A stretch of DNA of 64,000 nucleotides from Candidatus Trichorickettsia mobilis (GCF_963422225.1 NZ_OY728607.1:558001-622000), one strand, 5' to 3'. Counted from the stretch's first letter, positions 43,023 to 53,992 are shown. Numbers and translations: made by a program. Notes: generated by a model from the letters alone, not told the origin.

Positions 43023-43928
43023 GACCTCTTTCGAAACTCATTTACCAAGCTCCCAATTATATAAACCAGCAATTAAATTGAACCTAAGACCAAATCTTTT
43101 GCGTCTATTTCGATATTTATCAGCAATTATTTTAAAACGCTTTAACATACCGATAACATTTTCATTTAATACTCTGTCACTTGCTAAACTTCTATTATTT
43201 TTCTTATCTTCTTTAGTTAAAGCATTCTTTTTACTCTTTTTCTTTGGTAGCTCAGAATTTGTATGAATCTTCTGTAAGCCTTGATAACCAGTATCAGTAA
43301 TCACTTTAACCTCAGGCAGTATATGGGTTCTTGATTCTTTAAATAATTTAAAATCATGACGCTTACCATTGGAAAAAGAAGTGCATATGACTCGTTTGCT
43401 TTTCTTATCTACTACTATTTGAGTCTTTAACGTATGTCTTTTCTTTTTACCTGAGTAATAGTATTTCTGTTTTTTTGGGGTCGCTCTATAGGGCTTTCTG
43501 TAGCATCTATTAAAACTAATTCATACTCCATACCGCTTTTAACTAGAGCCTTCTTACCTGGAAGAGCAAAATCCGGATGTTTTATTAGAGTGTCTTCAAC
43601 AAAACGAATTGTTTTAAATGCACTGCTTTCGCTAACTCCATAATTCTTAGCTATATGAAAATAGGTACGGTATTCCCTTAAATATTCAAGTGTCATTAAT
43701 AGGCTGTCTTCCATACTAAGACTAGCTCTTCTGCCACCTTGGTACCTCCTATTTATTTGTTTCTCTGTCTTTAAAATCCCTACCATCTTTTCAAATGTAC
43801 TATTTCTTACCCCTGTTAATCTTCTAAAATGCTCTTCCGATAAAATGCTTAAATTTTTATATCTCATATAGTTCTAAATTAAGTAAATTCGACTTTATAA
43901 CATATTTAGTCCAGTTTCGAAAGAGGTC
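43023..43928 (-). mobile_element. IS5-family (IS427-like) insertion sequence, copy 2
   Basis: 906 bases with 16-base inverted ends GACCTCTTTCGAAACT, flanked by TA (or a longer TATTA copy). The transposase is encoded in two overlapping frames. This copy appears complete and is the likely active one of the two in the window. Confidence 0.88.
43038..43867 (-). CDS. IS5-type DDE transposase, made by -1 frameshift
   Basis: The first frame (43427-43867, 146 residues) has an N-terminal helix-turn-helix region and LVLIDATE (first Asp). Near its end the coding strand has CCCC followed by seven As, a slippery run. The second frame is one base back and continues through the ITDTGYQG (second Asp) and LNENVIGMLKRFKIIADKYRNRRKRF (Glu with the K/R end) motifs to 43038. 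Together about 275 residues, the usual size for IS427-group transposases. Confidence 0.82.
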
Positions 43929-44067
43929 TATTATATAATGTGTTTTCATTCTAACTTTATTTATTATAATAAGTCAAGCAATATTTATTGTAGATTCTGG
44001 CATTGTTAAGTAAGTATAGATATAACTAATAAAGTAGGAATTGATATTATAGGAGTTGGTTAAGGAG

Positions 44068-44925
44068 ATGTTTTGTTGTAAGCATTGTGGTGGTTACAAA
44101 GCAGTTAAGAACGGTTTTGTTAAGAACAAGCAAAGGTATTTATGTCAAGAATGCGGTAAACGTCTAGGCTTAGTGACGAAAGAGAGAAATACTCATGAGA
44201 GCAAAAGATAAAAGTAGTTGTACACGAAAGTATTGGTTATAGAGCTATAGAAAGATTAGAAAATATACCAGCTTCGTTGCTTGTAAGTTGGGTTAGAAGC
44301 TTTGCAAAAACTCTAAAAGAGAAACTATGTCTTACTCAAATTCCTAATAATCTGAAGGAAATTGAGATATTAGAGATTGACGAACTTTTTACTTATTATC
44401 AAAAAAAAGTAAAAGAACCTATGTGTGGATTGCTGTGGACAGGAACAGGAATCAAATTATTGATCTTACAGTAAGTAAAACAAGAAAGAAATCTTTGTAT
44501 GTTAAAATAGACCTCTTGCATAACTATAGCTGGTTTATAATTTTGTTGTCAAAATTTGACTCCGGTTCTCATGTATTAGATATACACTGCGATCCTCGTC
44601 TGCATTTTTGTCTGAAAAATTCCCCAACCATTTTTAGGTTATGCAAGAGGTCTAATGGCTCAAAGATTAGAGAGCAAAGAGTGTACAATAAAGATTTTAT
44701 GTACTGATGGCGCTCTATGAGGAGGTATGCGTGTTATCGCCTGGCAGAACGTCATTTGGTTACAAAATCTGAAACATCTTTTAGAATCAAAAAATTCTCT
44801 TATACGCCATTATTTAGCTAGATTTAACAGGAGGACAAAGAGGTACAACAAGGCTTTTGATATGATATTCTGGTCTTTGCTTTATTTGTTCAATAAATCT
44901 CTTTTACTATCTATACTTATTTAAC
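44068..44925 (+). pseudogene. IS1-like transposase, broken
   Basis: Starts with the InsA-type zinc finger (FCCKHCGG...RYLCQECGKR, 44068-44211), then shifts frame. The InsB part reads IGYRAIERLENIPASLLVSWV, EIDELFTYYQKK, KEPMWIAVDRNRNQIIDLTV and, after the MITE, ESKNSLIRHYLARFNRRTKRYNKAFDM, which are IS1 motifs spread over several frames. At least three frameshifts or stops plus the MITE make it inactive. Confidence 0.8.
44510..44652. mobile_element. MITE with IS5-like ends (copy 3), inside the IS1 remnant
   Basis: 143 bases, ends GACCTCTTGCATAA and TTATGCAAGAGGTC, flanked by TA on both sides. The interior resembles copy 1 in reverse ('gtcaaaatttgactccggttctc'). It interrupts the IS1-like transposase between the catalytic region and its C-terminus. 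Confidence 0.8.
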
Positions 44926-45085
44926 AATGCTTAAATTTTGGTTTATTATATTTTATCTAATAATAAATAAAATTAACTTAATACTATCGTAATGCTGTAA
45001 GTTAGTAAAATTATTGCTTATTAATTAATTATATGTTAGAATTAATCTTTAAGAAAATGTAAACTATTTAAGGGTACAGATATTT

Positions 45086-45817
45086 ATGCCAGAAGTTTTT
45101 TTTAATGGCCCATCAGGTCGCATCGAAGGACGATATACCGAATCCAGCAACAAGAAGGCGCCTCTTGCGTTGGTACTACATCCGAATCCTTCATATGGTG
45201 GCACGATGAATAATAAGGTAGTATATAATACCTACAAAGCTTTGGTTGAACACGGATTCACTGTACTCAGAGTCAATTTTAGAGGAGTGGGACGTTCCCA
45301 AGGAGTATTTGATAACGGTATTGGCGAAATGACTGATGCTGCCACAGCGCTAGACTGGTTACAAATTAATAACCAGTATAGTGATATAAACTTAATTGCA
45401 GGGTTTTCATTCGGTGCCTGGATTGCTATGCAACTTATTATGCGCCGGCCAGAAATTAACCATTTTATAGCAATTTCTCCACCTGTAAATAAATATGATT
45501 TTTCATTTTTATCCCCTTGCCCAATTCCAGGTCTTATAGTGCAAGGAGATCAGGACAGTATAGTTTCAGAAGAAGCAGTCGTAGAACTGGCAAATAAATT
45601 ATCAAAACAAAGACATATACAAGTAGATTATAAGCTAATTAACGGAGCAGACCATTTTTTCCGTAATAAAATTGAAGAATTAACTCAAGTTCTAAGTGAG
45701 TTTTTGCAATTAAAATTCTCTAATCAGCCAAATAACCAGCAATTTGTACAATCAAACATCAGGGATATTGAAGAAACTATACAAGAAACAAAACGCCAGA
45801 AAGTGTTTCTTGATTAA
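45086..45817 (+). CDS. Alpha/beta hydrolase, dienelactone-hydrolase-like
   Basis: A 243-residue hydrolase. LVLHPNPSYGGTMNNKVV carries the oxyanion region, the nucleophile is S108 in AGFSFGAW, the acid is in VQGDQDSIV and the histidine in GADHFF. This layout (COG2945-type, 'HPxPxxGGxxxNKVV') is widespread in proteobacteria but of unknown substrate. Its 3' end overlaps the convergent anmK gene by 41 bases. Confidence 0.85.
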   Translation: MPEVFFNGPSGRIEGRYTESSNKKAPLALVLHPNPSYGGTMNNKVVYNTYKALVEHGFTVLRVNFRGVGRSQGVFDNGIGEMTDAATALDWLQINNQYSDINLIAGFSFGAWIAMQLIMRRPEINHFIAISPPVNKYDFSFLSPCPIPGLIVQGDQDSIVSEEAVVELANKLSKQRHIQVDYKLINGADHFFRNKIEELTQVLSEFLQLKFSNQPNNQQFVQSNIRDIEETIQETKRQKVFLD

Positions 45818-46838
45818 CCGCAGTAGTTGAAGGAAAAGTGCTAGGCAATTGCTTTAAATTACGAACCGCAAGGTAGGCAAAAGCCTGGGCTTCAATAAAG
45901 TCTGCGTCCAGACCAAGAGTTTTAATATTAAAAACTATATCGCCAATCTCTGCTCGCAAACCTGATAGGATAGTGCTATTATGCACCCCTCCACCACAAA
46001 CATATATCTTCTCTGGTACTGTTGGCATTTGCTTTAACCCAACAACTATAGAAGATACCGTAAATTTTGTTAAAGTAGCAATAATATCTGCAGGATCAAG
46101 GTGATTAAATAATTGTTCGTTTTTGCTAAAATAATTTCTATCCAGAGATTTAGGCGGAAGCTCAGCAAAAAACTTATCCTCTAACAAGCTAGAAACTATC
46201 TGTTGTTGCGCTACACCATTTTTTGCAGTTATGCCATCTTCATCATATAACTCATTATAATATCTTAGCATCGCATCGTTGATCAAAGCGTTACCTGGAC
46301 CAGTATCAAACGCAAGTAACACAGATTCTTCAATATAAGTTATATTTGCTACCCCACCTATATTTAATACTACCACCGGCTTTACTTCATTTTGCATTAA
46401 ACATTGATGAAATATAGGAACCAGTGGTGCTCCTTGTCCTGCACAGGCGATGTCTCGTCTCCTAAAATCACTAACCACATTAATTTTAGTACGCTGAGCT
46501 AACAAATGGGGATTACCTATCTGCCAAGTAATTCCCTGAGCCGGATTATGATATATTGTTTGCCCATGAAACCCAATTACCGCTACTTGATTGGCTGGTA
46601 TCCGCTCCCTATCTAATAGCGCCAAAACACAATTAATATGATAAATGGTAAGCTCATGCTCCAATTCCAACCAGTCACTTTTAGTTTCAATTAATAGCTT
46701 CAAGCGTGCTTGGAATTCAGCAGGATAAAAAAGATGAAAATTTGCAATGCGTTTAAAATAATATTCTCCATCAGTTTCTATTAAAGCGGCATCCACACCA
46801 TCTAGAGCTGTACCACTCATTAATCCTATAGCTAACAA
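45777..46838 (-). CDS. anmK: Anhydro-N-acetylmuramic acid kinase
   Basis: Phosphorylates 1,6-anhydroMurNAc released from the cell wall. The 353 residues start LAIGLMSGTALDGVDAALIET; other motifs are GFHGQTIYH, VVLNIGGVANITYI, AFDTGPGNALIND and VCGGGVHN. A TTG at 46838 gives the family-typical N-terminus; the first ATG (46820) would remove LAIGL. The TTG immediately follows the stop of a 49-codon gene, which suggests translational coupling. Confidence 0.92.
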   Translation of the reverse strand: MLAIGLMSGTALDGVDAALIETDGEYYFKRIANFHLFYPAEFQARLKLLIETKSDWLELEHELTIYHINCVLALLDRERIPANQVAVIGFHGQTIYHNPAQGITWQIGNPHLLAQRTKINVVSDFRRRDIACAGQGAPLVPIFHQCLMQNEVKPVVVLNIGGVANITYIEESVLLAFDTGPGNALINDAMLRYYNELYDEDGITAKNGVAQQQIVSSLLEDKFFAELPPKSLDRNYFSKNEQLFNHLDPADIIATLTKFTVSSIVVGLKQMPTVPEKIYVCGGGVHNSTILSGLRAEIGDIVFNIKTLGLDADFIEAQAFAYLAVRNLKQLPSTFPSTTAVNQETLSGVLFLV

Positions 46839-46988
46839 TTATTTCTCCTTCAATACAGGCTCTCTGAGCTCCTGCTCAATATTTTTTTTACTGTGCTTAC
46901 GTCTTTGTAAGTTTCTTTGTAAGGCATTAGATAAAATTTTTATACGCTTATCCACTTTAGGTGATTTGCTTTGTGGTTGCAATGTCAT
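46839..46988 (-). CDS. Small basic protein (49 residues) upstream of anmK
   Basis: Reads MTLQPQSKSPKVDKRIKILS then NALQRNLQRRKHSKKNIEQE and ends VLKEK. It is very rich in Lys and Arg and has no membrane segment. Its TAA directly precedes the TTG start of anmK with no gap. I do not recognise it; it could be a small nucleic-acid-binding protein or simply a leader peptide. Support is the ATG, the compact coupling and codon use. Confidence 0.45.
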   Translation of the reverse strand: MTLQPQSKSPKVDKRIKILSNALQRNLQRRKHSKKNIEQELREPVLKEK

Positions 46989-47107
46989 AATTATTCAAAA
47001 ATCCATGAATTTAGAAAAAATACTATAGCCAGGTTCAACAGCTGCTTAAATTCTCCTTGACCTATCAATAAATATATGACAGAAATACACTCCCAGCAAG
47101 TGAAGAA

Positions 47108-47126
47108 ATAGACGAAGGTCAAAATC
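47108..47126. repeat. Half of a family A element abutting tRNA-Thr(GGT)
   Basis: 'atagacgaaggtcaaaat' is the right end of family A in inverse orientation; the other half is absent. It stops at the first base of the tRNA gene. Confidence 0.6.
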
Positions 47127-47201
47127 GCCGCTATAGCTCAGTGGTAGAGCGCATCATTGGTAATGATGAGGTCGAGAGTTCAATTCTCTCTAGCGGCACC
47201 A
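47127..47201 (+). tRNA. tRNA-Thr(GGT)
   Basis: 75 nt: acceptor gccgcta/tagcggc, D arm gctc...gagc, anticodon stem catca/tgatg with loop ttggtaa (anticodon GGT, reads ACC and ACT), T arm agttcaattct, discriminator A and encoded CCA. It is the second threonine tRNA in the window; the other reads ACG. Confidence 0.95.
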
Positions 47202-47340
47202 TATACATACTAACCTTTCATAGCTTTCCTAATTTTATTCAAAAATCTGTATGCTCTTCATATGCAGAATTATTATTAAAAGGAGGTAGTTATAATACCT
47301 CCTACAGTCTCTCTATAACTGAGTTACAGATGGAGGGGAT

Positions 47341-48245
47341 ATGCAGCAAGTATTAAACCACATCCCTACCTATAGTTGCAACAACGACAGTATTTTTTAC
47401 CACTTTGTTGGTAATTTTGTACCGCCTGAGTGGCGAAATCTTACATATAATTTTAGCAAATCTTTAAGTAAAACTGCTAAACAACTTTTATCTTTAATAG
47501 TTTTATCGTATGCAGGTTTACGGTTGTCGAGATAATAATACAGATGAATTACAAGAAAGCTATTATTTTTTGAACAAGAGCTGGGAGTTTGTCAGCGTCG
47601 AGTGCGGCAGTGTCTGTTGGAACTGGAGCAAAGTGTGTTTATCCAGCAGGAACTTAAGACAGTAATTTTTAATTCTATCAAATGCCGTAATATTCTATGT
47701 ATTAATCAGTATTCTTCCGCAATATCAACTTAAAAGAATGTTATTTTGAAGAAGACAAGTTTGGCTTTGTCAATTCCATGTATCGGCTGTTTATAATACC
47801 CGTACAAACTGCAGCTAATAAATGGCCTGAATTTGCTCCGTTTAGAGAAAAACTAGCCAAAATTCCAGATGAACGGCTAGAAATACTGCATGTAGTGCTG
47901 CCTAATAGCGACAAGAACAAAACTGGCAAACATACTTATACTTCAGAATATATTTATCTTAGTGAAGCAAAAATAATCACTGAATCAGGATATTCCTATT
48001 TCCCGTTTTTGGTTACGCGCTGGATCAAAGAAGAAGGTGAAGCCTATGGCTATGCTCCTGCGCACCATGTATTACCAGATATTAAGTTACTTAATAGTTT
48101 ACGACAAATAACTCTCAAAGTAGCACAGAAACAATTAGACCCACCGTTATTAGTACCGAAAGACGGCTACTATCTACCACTATATACTACTCCCGGCAGT
48201 GTCAATTTTTACCGCAATGGCATGGCTGATAAAATAATCTCATAA
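47341..48245 (+). pseudogene. Decayed phage head-tail connector (portal) protein
   Basis: The longest piece (47778-48245) reads YRLFIIPVQTAANKWPEF, then RLEILHVVLPNSD, FPFLVTRWIKEEGEAYGYAP, HHVLPDIKLLNSL and DPPLLVPKDGYYLPLYTTPGSVNFYRNG. This order is typical of podovirus T7-like portal proteins. In-frame sequence upstream (KECYFEEDKFGFVNSMYR) extends it past the first ATG. Fragments at 47341-47535 and 47560-47730 in other frames look like its N-terminal half. The remaining phage genes are absent. Confidence 0.7.
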
Positions 48246-50120
48246 TATAATTACTCGCTGTAGTACATTATTTAGCCGCTTGGCGAATTCTCCAACATCG
48301 TTCACCGGTTCACCTTCAATAATACAAGCTTGATCAAAAATCAACCTAACTAATTCCTCATTATCATAATTATTTTTATCAGACAACACATCTTGATTTA
48401 TTTTCTCAAGAATTTGATGCTTAGGATTAAGTTCCAGTATTTTTGCAGTTGTTGTCACCAGTTGTTTCTGCTCTATTAAAAACCGTTCCATCCGTATATC
48501 CATTGCCCCATCCCCAATAGCAAGACAGGCAGGACTTGCTGTTAGTTTTCGTGAAATTTTTACATCACGCACCAAGTCTCCTAATATCTGCTTAAAATAT
48601 TGGATCAGCTGCTGATAATCTTCTGTAACTTCAACATTATCTTCGTCATTAGTGTTTGATGTTTTTTCCTGAGCTTCCGGCGTTTCCAAATTAATATCTG
48701 CTCTTGTAACTGATTTTATCTCATAGTCTTTATATTTACTATTTACATTTACCCAAAAATCATCAACAGTATCGGTAAATAATAATACATCTATACCTCG
48801 ACTGATAAATCCTTCAATTTGTGGACTGGAACGTAATTTAACCGAATCATCTCCACTTAAGTAATAGATAGTTTTTTGCTCTGGATTACAGCGGCTGATA
48901 TACTCATCCAGACTAATCATTTTATCAAGTTGATAACTTTTAAATATGCAAACTTCCAGCAACTTATCATGATCAGCCATTGCTTCACATAAGCCTTCTT
49001 TTAATACTCCACCAAAATTTGTCCAAAAATTGAGGTACTCTTCCGGAGCTTCCTCTTTTTTCTTCTTCAATTCATTGATTACTCGTTTAGTGATTGCTGA
49101 TTTTATTTTCTCAATTATCGCATTATGCTGCAATGTTTCACGATTAATATTAAGTGGCAAATCTTCTGAATCAACTACACCACGTAAAAATCTGAGATAA
49201 TGTGGAATCAAATCAATATTTTCATCCGAAATAAACACCCGTTTAATATATAATTTTACTCGGCGCCTACGATCAGGATGAAATAAATCAAAAGTCTTAC
49301 TCGATGGAATAAATAATAAATTAGTAAACTCAGCAGCCCCCTCATTCTTATTATGCATAATCAACCATGGCTCATCAGCTGCATATGACAGGCTTTTATA
49401 CAATTCCTGATATTGCTCTTTGGTAATTTCTGACTTAGGCCTTGTCCACAAAGCAGAACAAGAATTGACCTGCACCTCATTGTTTTGTGCATAAACAAAA
49501 TATACTGGAACAGTGATGTGATCGGAATAACTCTTAATGATATGTTTTAATCGAAAATGATCAAGATAAGTATCTTCCTGAGCTTTAACCTGAATCACTA
49601 TCTCAGTACCGCGCAAAAATTCCAATTCAGCTTCAGCAACAGTATACTCCCCTGCTCCATCTGAATGCCAAACATAAGCCTGTTGCTCTCCAGCTTTTTT
49701 TGAAGTGACACTAATAGCGTCCGCTATCATAAAAGCAGAGTAAAAACCAACTCCAAATTGTCCAATTAATAAATTATCTTTTTTAACGTCACCGGATAAT
49801 TGTTCAGCAAACATTTGTGTTCCTGAACGAGCAATAGTACCAAGATTTTCGATTAAATCTGATTTATTCATTCCAATACCATTATCACGTATGGTAATAG
49901 TACGTTTATCCTTATCAACTTTGACTGTAATTTTAAAATTACTATCATCAGCAATTAAACTATGATCAAGCTGTGATAAATACCTTAATTTATCACAAGC
50001 ATCTGATGCATTTGAGATTAGCTCTCTCATAAAAATCTCTTTATTGGTATAAAGAGAATGGATCATCAAATGTAAAACCTTGCCAACCTCTGCATCAAAT
50101 TTCTTTTTTTCCTGAGACAT
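48240..50120 (-). CDS. htpG: Chaperone HtpG (Hsp90)
   Basis: ATP-dependent dimeric chaperone. From the ATG at 50120 the product has 626 residues. The GHKL domain contains [41 protein letters not shown] and [15 protein letters not shown]; the middle domain contains [24 protein letters not shown] and [13 protein letters not shown]; the C-terminal dimer domain follows an acidic linker ([13 protein letters not shown]). An ATG at 50132 is possible but adds only MVCS. The end overlaps the portal remnant by 6 bases. Confidence 0.95.
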   Translation of the reverse strand: MSQEKKKFDAEVGKVLHLMIHSLYTNKEIFMRELISNASDACDKLRYLSQLDHSLIADDSNFKITVKVDKDKRTITIRDNGIGMNKSDLIENLGTIARSGTQMFAEQLSGDVKKDNLLIGQFGVGFYSAFMIADAISVTSKKAGEQQAYVWHSDGAGEYTVAEAELEFLRGTEIVIQVKAQEDTYLDHFRLKHIIKSYSDHITVPVYFVYAQNNEVQVNSCSALWTRPKSEITKEQYQELYKSLSYAADEPWLIMHNKNEGAAEFTNLLFIPSSKTFDLFHPDRRRRVKLYIKRVFISDENIDLIPHYLRFLRGVVDSEDLPLNINRETLQHNAIIEKIKSAITKRVINELKKKKEEAPEEYLNFWTNFGGVLKEGLCEAMADHDKLLEVCIFKSYQLDKMISLDEYISRCNPEQKTIYYLSGDDSVKLRSSPQIEGFISRGIDVLLFTDTVDDFWVNVNSKYKDYEIKSVTRADINLETPEAQEKTSNTNDEDNVEVTEDYQQLIQYFKQILGDLVRDVKISRKLTASPACLAIGDGAMDIRMERFLIEQKQLVTTTAKILELNPKHQILEKINQDVLSDKNNYDNEELVRLIFDQACIIEGEPVNDVGEFAKRLNNVLQRVIIL

Positions 50121-50156
50121 ACTGCACACCACCTTAATTATTTGTACCTATTAGAT

Positions 50157-50444
50157 CTATTTCATATAGTGCTTTAAGATCAAATTTAAATAGTCAGGTT
50201 CAATATTTTTTATTGCTAAGATTTTAAAACTACTAGTTGACCCTCGAATAATTTCTAAATTTATTTTAGCGATCTTCCATTCATTTGCTAAAAAATCAAC
50301 GATCTCTTTATTGGCCTTCCCATCGATTGGCACCGCTTGAATAGAAAGTTGTAAATAATTTTTACCATTAATTTCTATATAATTGCCAATTGCATTAGAT
50401 TTTGCGCTCGCCTTAACCTTAAGACCGATCAATAGTTTCGTCAT
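50157..50444 (-). CDS. DUF167 family protein (YggU-like)
   Basis: A 95-residue protein with the DUF167 pattern: LKVKASAKSNAIG, LQLSIQAVPIDGKANKEIVDFLA and LEIIRGSTSSFKILAIKN. These small proteins are conserved in bacteria and archaea with unknown function. Its start overlaps the end of the HEPN gene by 26 bases, so it is translated in the same operon, just before htpG. Confidence 0.85.
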   Translation of the reverse strand: MTKLLIGLKVKASAKSNAIGNYIEINGKNYLQLSIQAVPIDGKANKEIVDFLANEWKIAKINLEIIRGSTSSFKILAIKNIEPDYLNLILKHYMK

Positions 50445-50835
50445 TAAATTTATCTGCCAGCTTTATGTAAGTCTCTTTAAATAATGGAACATAAGTAAGA
50501 ATTCTTTGATAAATAATATCGGCCAAGTTTTCATCATAAGTATGAGAAGTAAGATTTCGATCTTTTAGCATTCGTAACCATTGCTCTTCATGATCAATAA
50601 GATATCCTTTATATGCTTCTCGTAAGATATCCTTTGGGTATAGAACTTCAACTCCTTTACTCTCTAGGATAGATTTCAAAAGTTTCCAGAAAAGTTCAAT
50701 TGTAAACTCAAAACGTTGAATAGTTGCATCAATATTACTACGATCCTCTTGCAAAGGTTTTACAGCGATAATCTCAAGCGCATATAGTGCTTTTTGCAAC
50801 TTTACAAAAGCTAATTTAATCTTGGATTCACTCAT
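50419..50835 (-). CDS. HEPN-domain protein (HI0074-like), toxin of an MNT-HEPN pair
   Basis: A 138-residue all-helical protein from the ATG at 50835. The HEPN motif R-x4-H is RNLTSH (R93, H98 from this start), followed by TYDENLADIIYQRI. LQEDRSNIDATIQRFEFTIELFWKLLK is the HI0074 N-terminal signature. HEPN proteins are usually RNases neutralised by the neighbouring nucleotidyltransferase. An in-frame start at 50886 would lie inside the MNT gene. The start overlaps that gene by 8 bases. Confidence 0.85.
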   Translation of the reverse strand: MSESKIKLAFVKLQKALYALEIIAVKPLQEDRSNIDATIQRFEFTIELFWKLLKSILESKGVEVLYPKDILREAYKGYLIDHEEQWLRMLKDRNLTSHTYDENLADIIYQRILTYVPLFKETYIKLADKFNDETIDRS

Positions 50836-51115
50836 AAAGCTTGATTCCCTGATCGATAATAGATTTTTTGATTGGTGATATATCACTTAACTCATCAAGT
50901 CTAATACAATCAATTTTAAGAAGCGTATCTGCAGCCTCAATAATATCTAAAATTGTTAACCAATTGCTATCGCTAGCATCAGGACAATAAATAGCTAGAT
51001 CAATATCCGCTCTCTCTTGATTATCACCACGTGCACGCGAACCAAATAACCATATTTCTTGTACAAAAGGAAGTTGTATTAATTGCTTAAAAAATTGATA
51101 ATTCTTAATTGCCAT
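50828..51115 (-). CDS. Minimal nucleotidyltransferase (MntA/HI0073-like), antitoxin
   Basis: A 95-residue nucleotidyltransferase. The catalytic motif is LFGSRARGDNQERADIDLAIY: G25-S26 and the aspartates D37 and D39, with a third acid in KIDCIRLDEL. MntA-type proteins AMPylate or otherwise block the HEPN partner, which follows with an 8-base overlap. It starts 6 bases after the MazG-like gene, so all four small genes form one transcript with DUF167. Confidence 0.85.
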   Translation of the reverse strand: MAIKNYQFFKQLIQLPFVQEIWLFGSRARGDNQERADIDLAIYCPDASDSNWLTILDIIEAADTLLKIDCIRLDELSDISPIKKSIIDQGIKLYE

Positions 51116-51121
51116 TATTAA

Positions 51122-51514
51122 TTACTTAAATTTATACGGTCTGTTTTTATCTAACAGATATTGGATGACCTTATGATTATTTTCATCAACTTCTATATAA
51201 TCCATATAAGTTTCCCGATCAAAATGACCGTTTATCTCACGCTTAGACAATCTTGCTTTTTCAATGTCACTAAAAGAAAGCTGATAAGCCTCAGCTAAAG
51301 CATGTATTACTTCTAAAACATCAGCTAATTCAACTATAATATCTTTTACTTCTTGAGCTTGCGATACTTCTCCAGCTTCTTCAATAAGTTTACATTTCAA
51401 TGCTTGACAAAATTCTTCATGGCTAAGAATTTTAGGGTGAATAACTACTCCCTCTTCAATCATTCTAACAGGCAGCTTATTTCTAATAAGCTTCTTAAAT
51501 TCAAACCGTTTCAT
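51122..51514 (-). CDS. MazG-like nucleoside triphosphate pyrophosphohydrolase
   Basis: A 130-residue all-alpha NTP-PPase. The metal motif is EEAGEVSQAQ followed by DIIVELADVLEVIHALAE (E-E-x2-E ... E-x2-D). The N-terminal KKLIRNKLPVRMIEEG and C-terminal REINGHFDRETYMDYIEV are typical of the phosphoribosyl-ATP-pyrophosphohydrolase-like house-cleaning enzymes. It probably removes non-canonical nucleotides. First gene of a run towards htpG. Confidence 0.82.
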   Translation of the reverse strand: MKRFEFKKLIRNKLPVRMIEEGVVIHPKILSHEEFCQALKCKLIEEAGEVSQAQEVKDIIVELADVLEVIHALAEAYQLSFSDIEKARLSKREINGHFDRETYMDYIEVDENNHKVIQYLLDKNRPYKFK

Positions 51515-51576
51515 GAGCTTTATTTTGAGAGTTAATTATCGTGAGCGTTGCTTATATTAGCCATTCTGAACACATT

Positions 51577-51649
51577 AAAGTCATCCCGAACTTGTTTCGG
51601 GATCTTATGAAATCCTGATGAGATCCCGAAACAAGTTCGGGATGACTTT
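51577..51649. repeat. Family G perfect inverted repeat
   Basis: Two 29-base arms, 51577-51605 and 51621-51649, identical as inverse complements (gtcatcccgaacttg...), with a 15-base loop. It lies upstream of the MazG-like gene. Confidence 0.85.
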
Positions 51650-51659
51650 AAGCTCAAGA

Positions 51660-51890
51660 GAGTTGGTAACAGCAGATTATAACACAGTTTATTGAACCAT
51701 CCATACTAAGTTAAGGAAAAAGATAAAGATATGAATCGTCTTGCTTGAGCTCCCCGCCGTCATTGCGAGGCGTTGCCGAAGCAATCCAGAAAATGGACAA
51801 CATGTTTTACTGGATTGCTTCGACCACTATCGTGGTCTCAAGCAAGACGGCGAGAGTGGTTACTCGCTTCATTTCCTTCAGTTTATTGAA
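51660..51890. repeat. Family E/B nested palindrome upstream of MazG-like gene
   Basis: Outer pieces 'acacagtttattgaac' (about 51680) and 'cagtttattgaatag' (to 51893) resemble family E. Inside, 51738-51852 has arms 'gtcttgcttgagctccccgcc' and 'ctcaagcaagacggcgagag' with a family-B core ('cgtcattgcgagg ... gcaatccag'). A MITE follows directly. Confidence 0.65.
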
Positions 51891-51892
51891 TA

Positions 51893-52042
51893 GACCTCTT
51901 TCCCAAACCCATTTATGATGAGGAATTTTTAGGAGACACGCAGGCGAGCACCGCAAGCAGTATTATAGAAATACGTGAGGAGTGCTCGGCCTGCGTGTCG
52001 ACAATAAAATTACCATCAGAAATTGAGTTTGGGAAAGAGGTC
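51893..52042. mobile_element. MITE with IS5-like ends (copy 4)
   Basis: 150 bases with ends GACCTCTTTCCCAAAC and GTTTGGGAAAGAGGTC, flanked by TA on both sides. The interior is itself a palindrome ('gacacgcaggc ... gcctgcgtgtc'). It lies 8 bases downstream of the atpC stop. Confidence 0.8.
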
Positions 52043-52049
52043 TACTAAT

Positions 52050-52466
52050 TCACTGACGAATATATCTTAACATCGCTTCATATCTAGCTATATTGCTACA
52101 AATCAGATCCATATAAAGCTGATCATTAGCTTTTTCTAACTCAGCCTTATAATTATTAATTTTTTCTATTATTATATTTTTTTGTTCAACAGCTAAATTA
52201 ACTGAAAATTCAGTAAGAATATTTACTGCTGTTTCTGTTACTTGCGCTATACCACCATCGACAAAATATCGCAAAATATCACCGTTTTTAGTAATTTTAA
52301 CAATACCTGCAGATAAATTCGAAATTAACAACATATGTCTCGGCAACACGCCAAATTCTCCTTCTTCTCCAGGTATTATTACCATCGATGCTTGACAACT
52401 TACTAGCAAACTAGTAGGAGTAACAATATTAACTAGAATTGTTGCCTTCTTATCCATACCAGTCAA
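52050..52466 (-). CDS. atpC: ATP synthase F1 subunit epsilon
   Basis: Rotor stalk subunit. The 138 residues start ATILVNIVTPTSLLVSCQASMVIIPGEEGEFGVLPRHMLLISNL, the typical beta sandwich, and end in a two-helix C-terminal part. It begins 2 bases after atpD. The operon ends here with a MITE beyond. Confidence 0.9.
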   Translation of the reverse strand: MTGMDKKATILVNIVTPTSLLVSCQASMVIIPGEEGEFGVLPRHMLLISNLSAGIVKITKNGDILRYFVDGGIAQVTETAVNILTEFSVNLAVEQKNIIIEKINNYKAELEKANDQLYMDLICSNIARYEAMLRYIRQ

Positions 52467-52468
52467 AC

Positions 52469-53908
<1,440 letters not shown>

Positions 53909-53992
53909 TTATATACCTTAATATAAAAAATACTTGTTATATACTAGTTAAACTTTGTCTATTTATTTGAACATCTTTTGCGCCAAGTTGAA

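Larger units (their letters stand above)
44000..44930 (+). mobile_element. IS1-family remnant with a MITE inside
   Basis: Inverted ends 'gcattgttaagtaagtat...' (44000) and its complement (to 44930), 23 bases with one mismatch. It holds decayed IS1-like transposase frames interrupted at 44510-44652 by a MITE. Without the MITE the element is about 788 bases, close to the typical IS1 length. Confidence 0.75.

Noticed and set aside
47141..47356. 71-codon frame on the plus strand
   Set aside because: It starts inside tRNA-Thr(GGT) and reads through non-coding sequence.
51541..52045. Possible CRISPR array because of dense repeats
   Set aside because: The repeats are inverted, of different families and without regular spacers; no cas gene is near.
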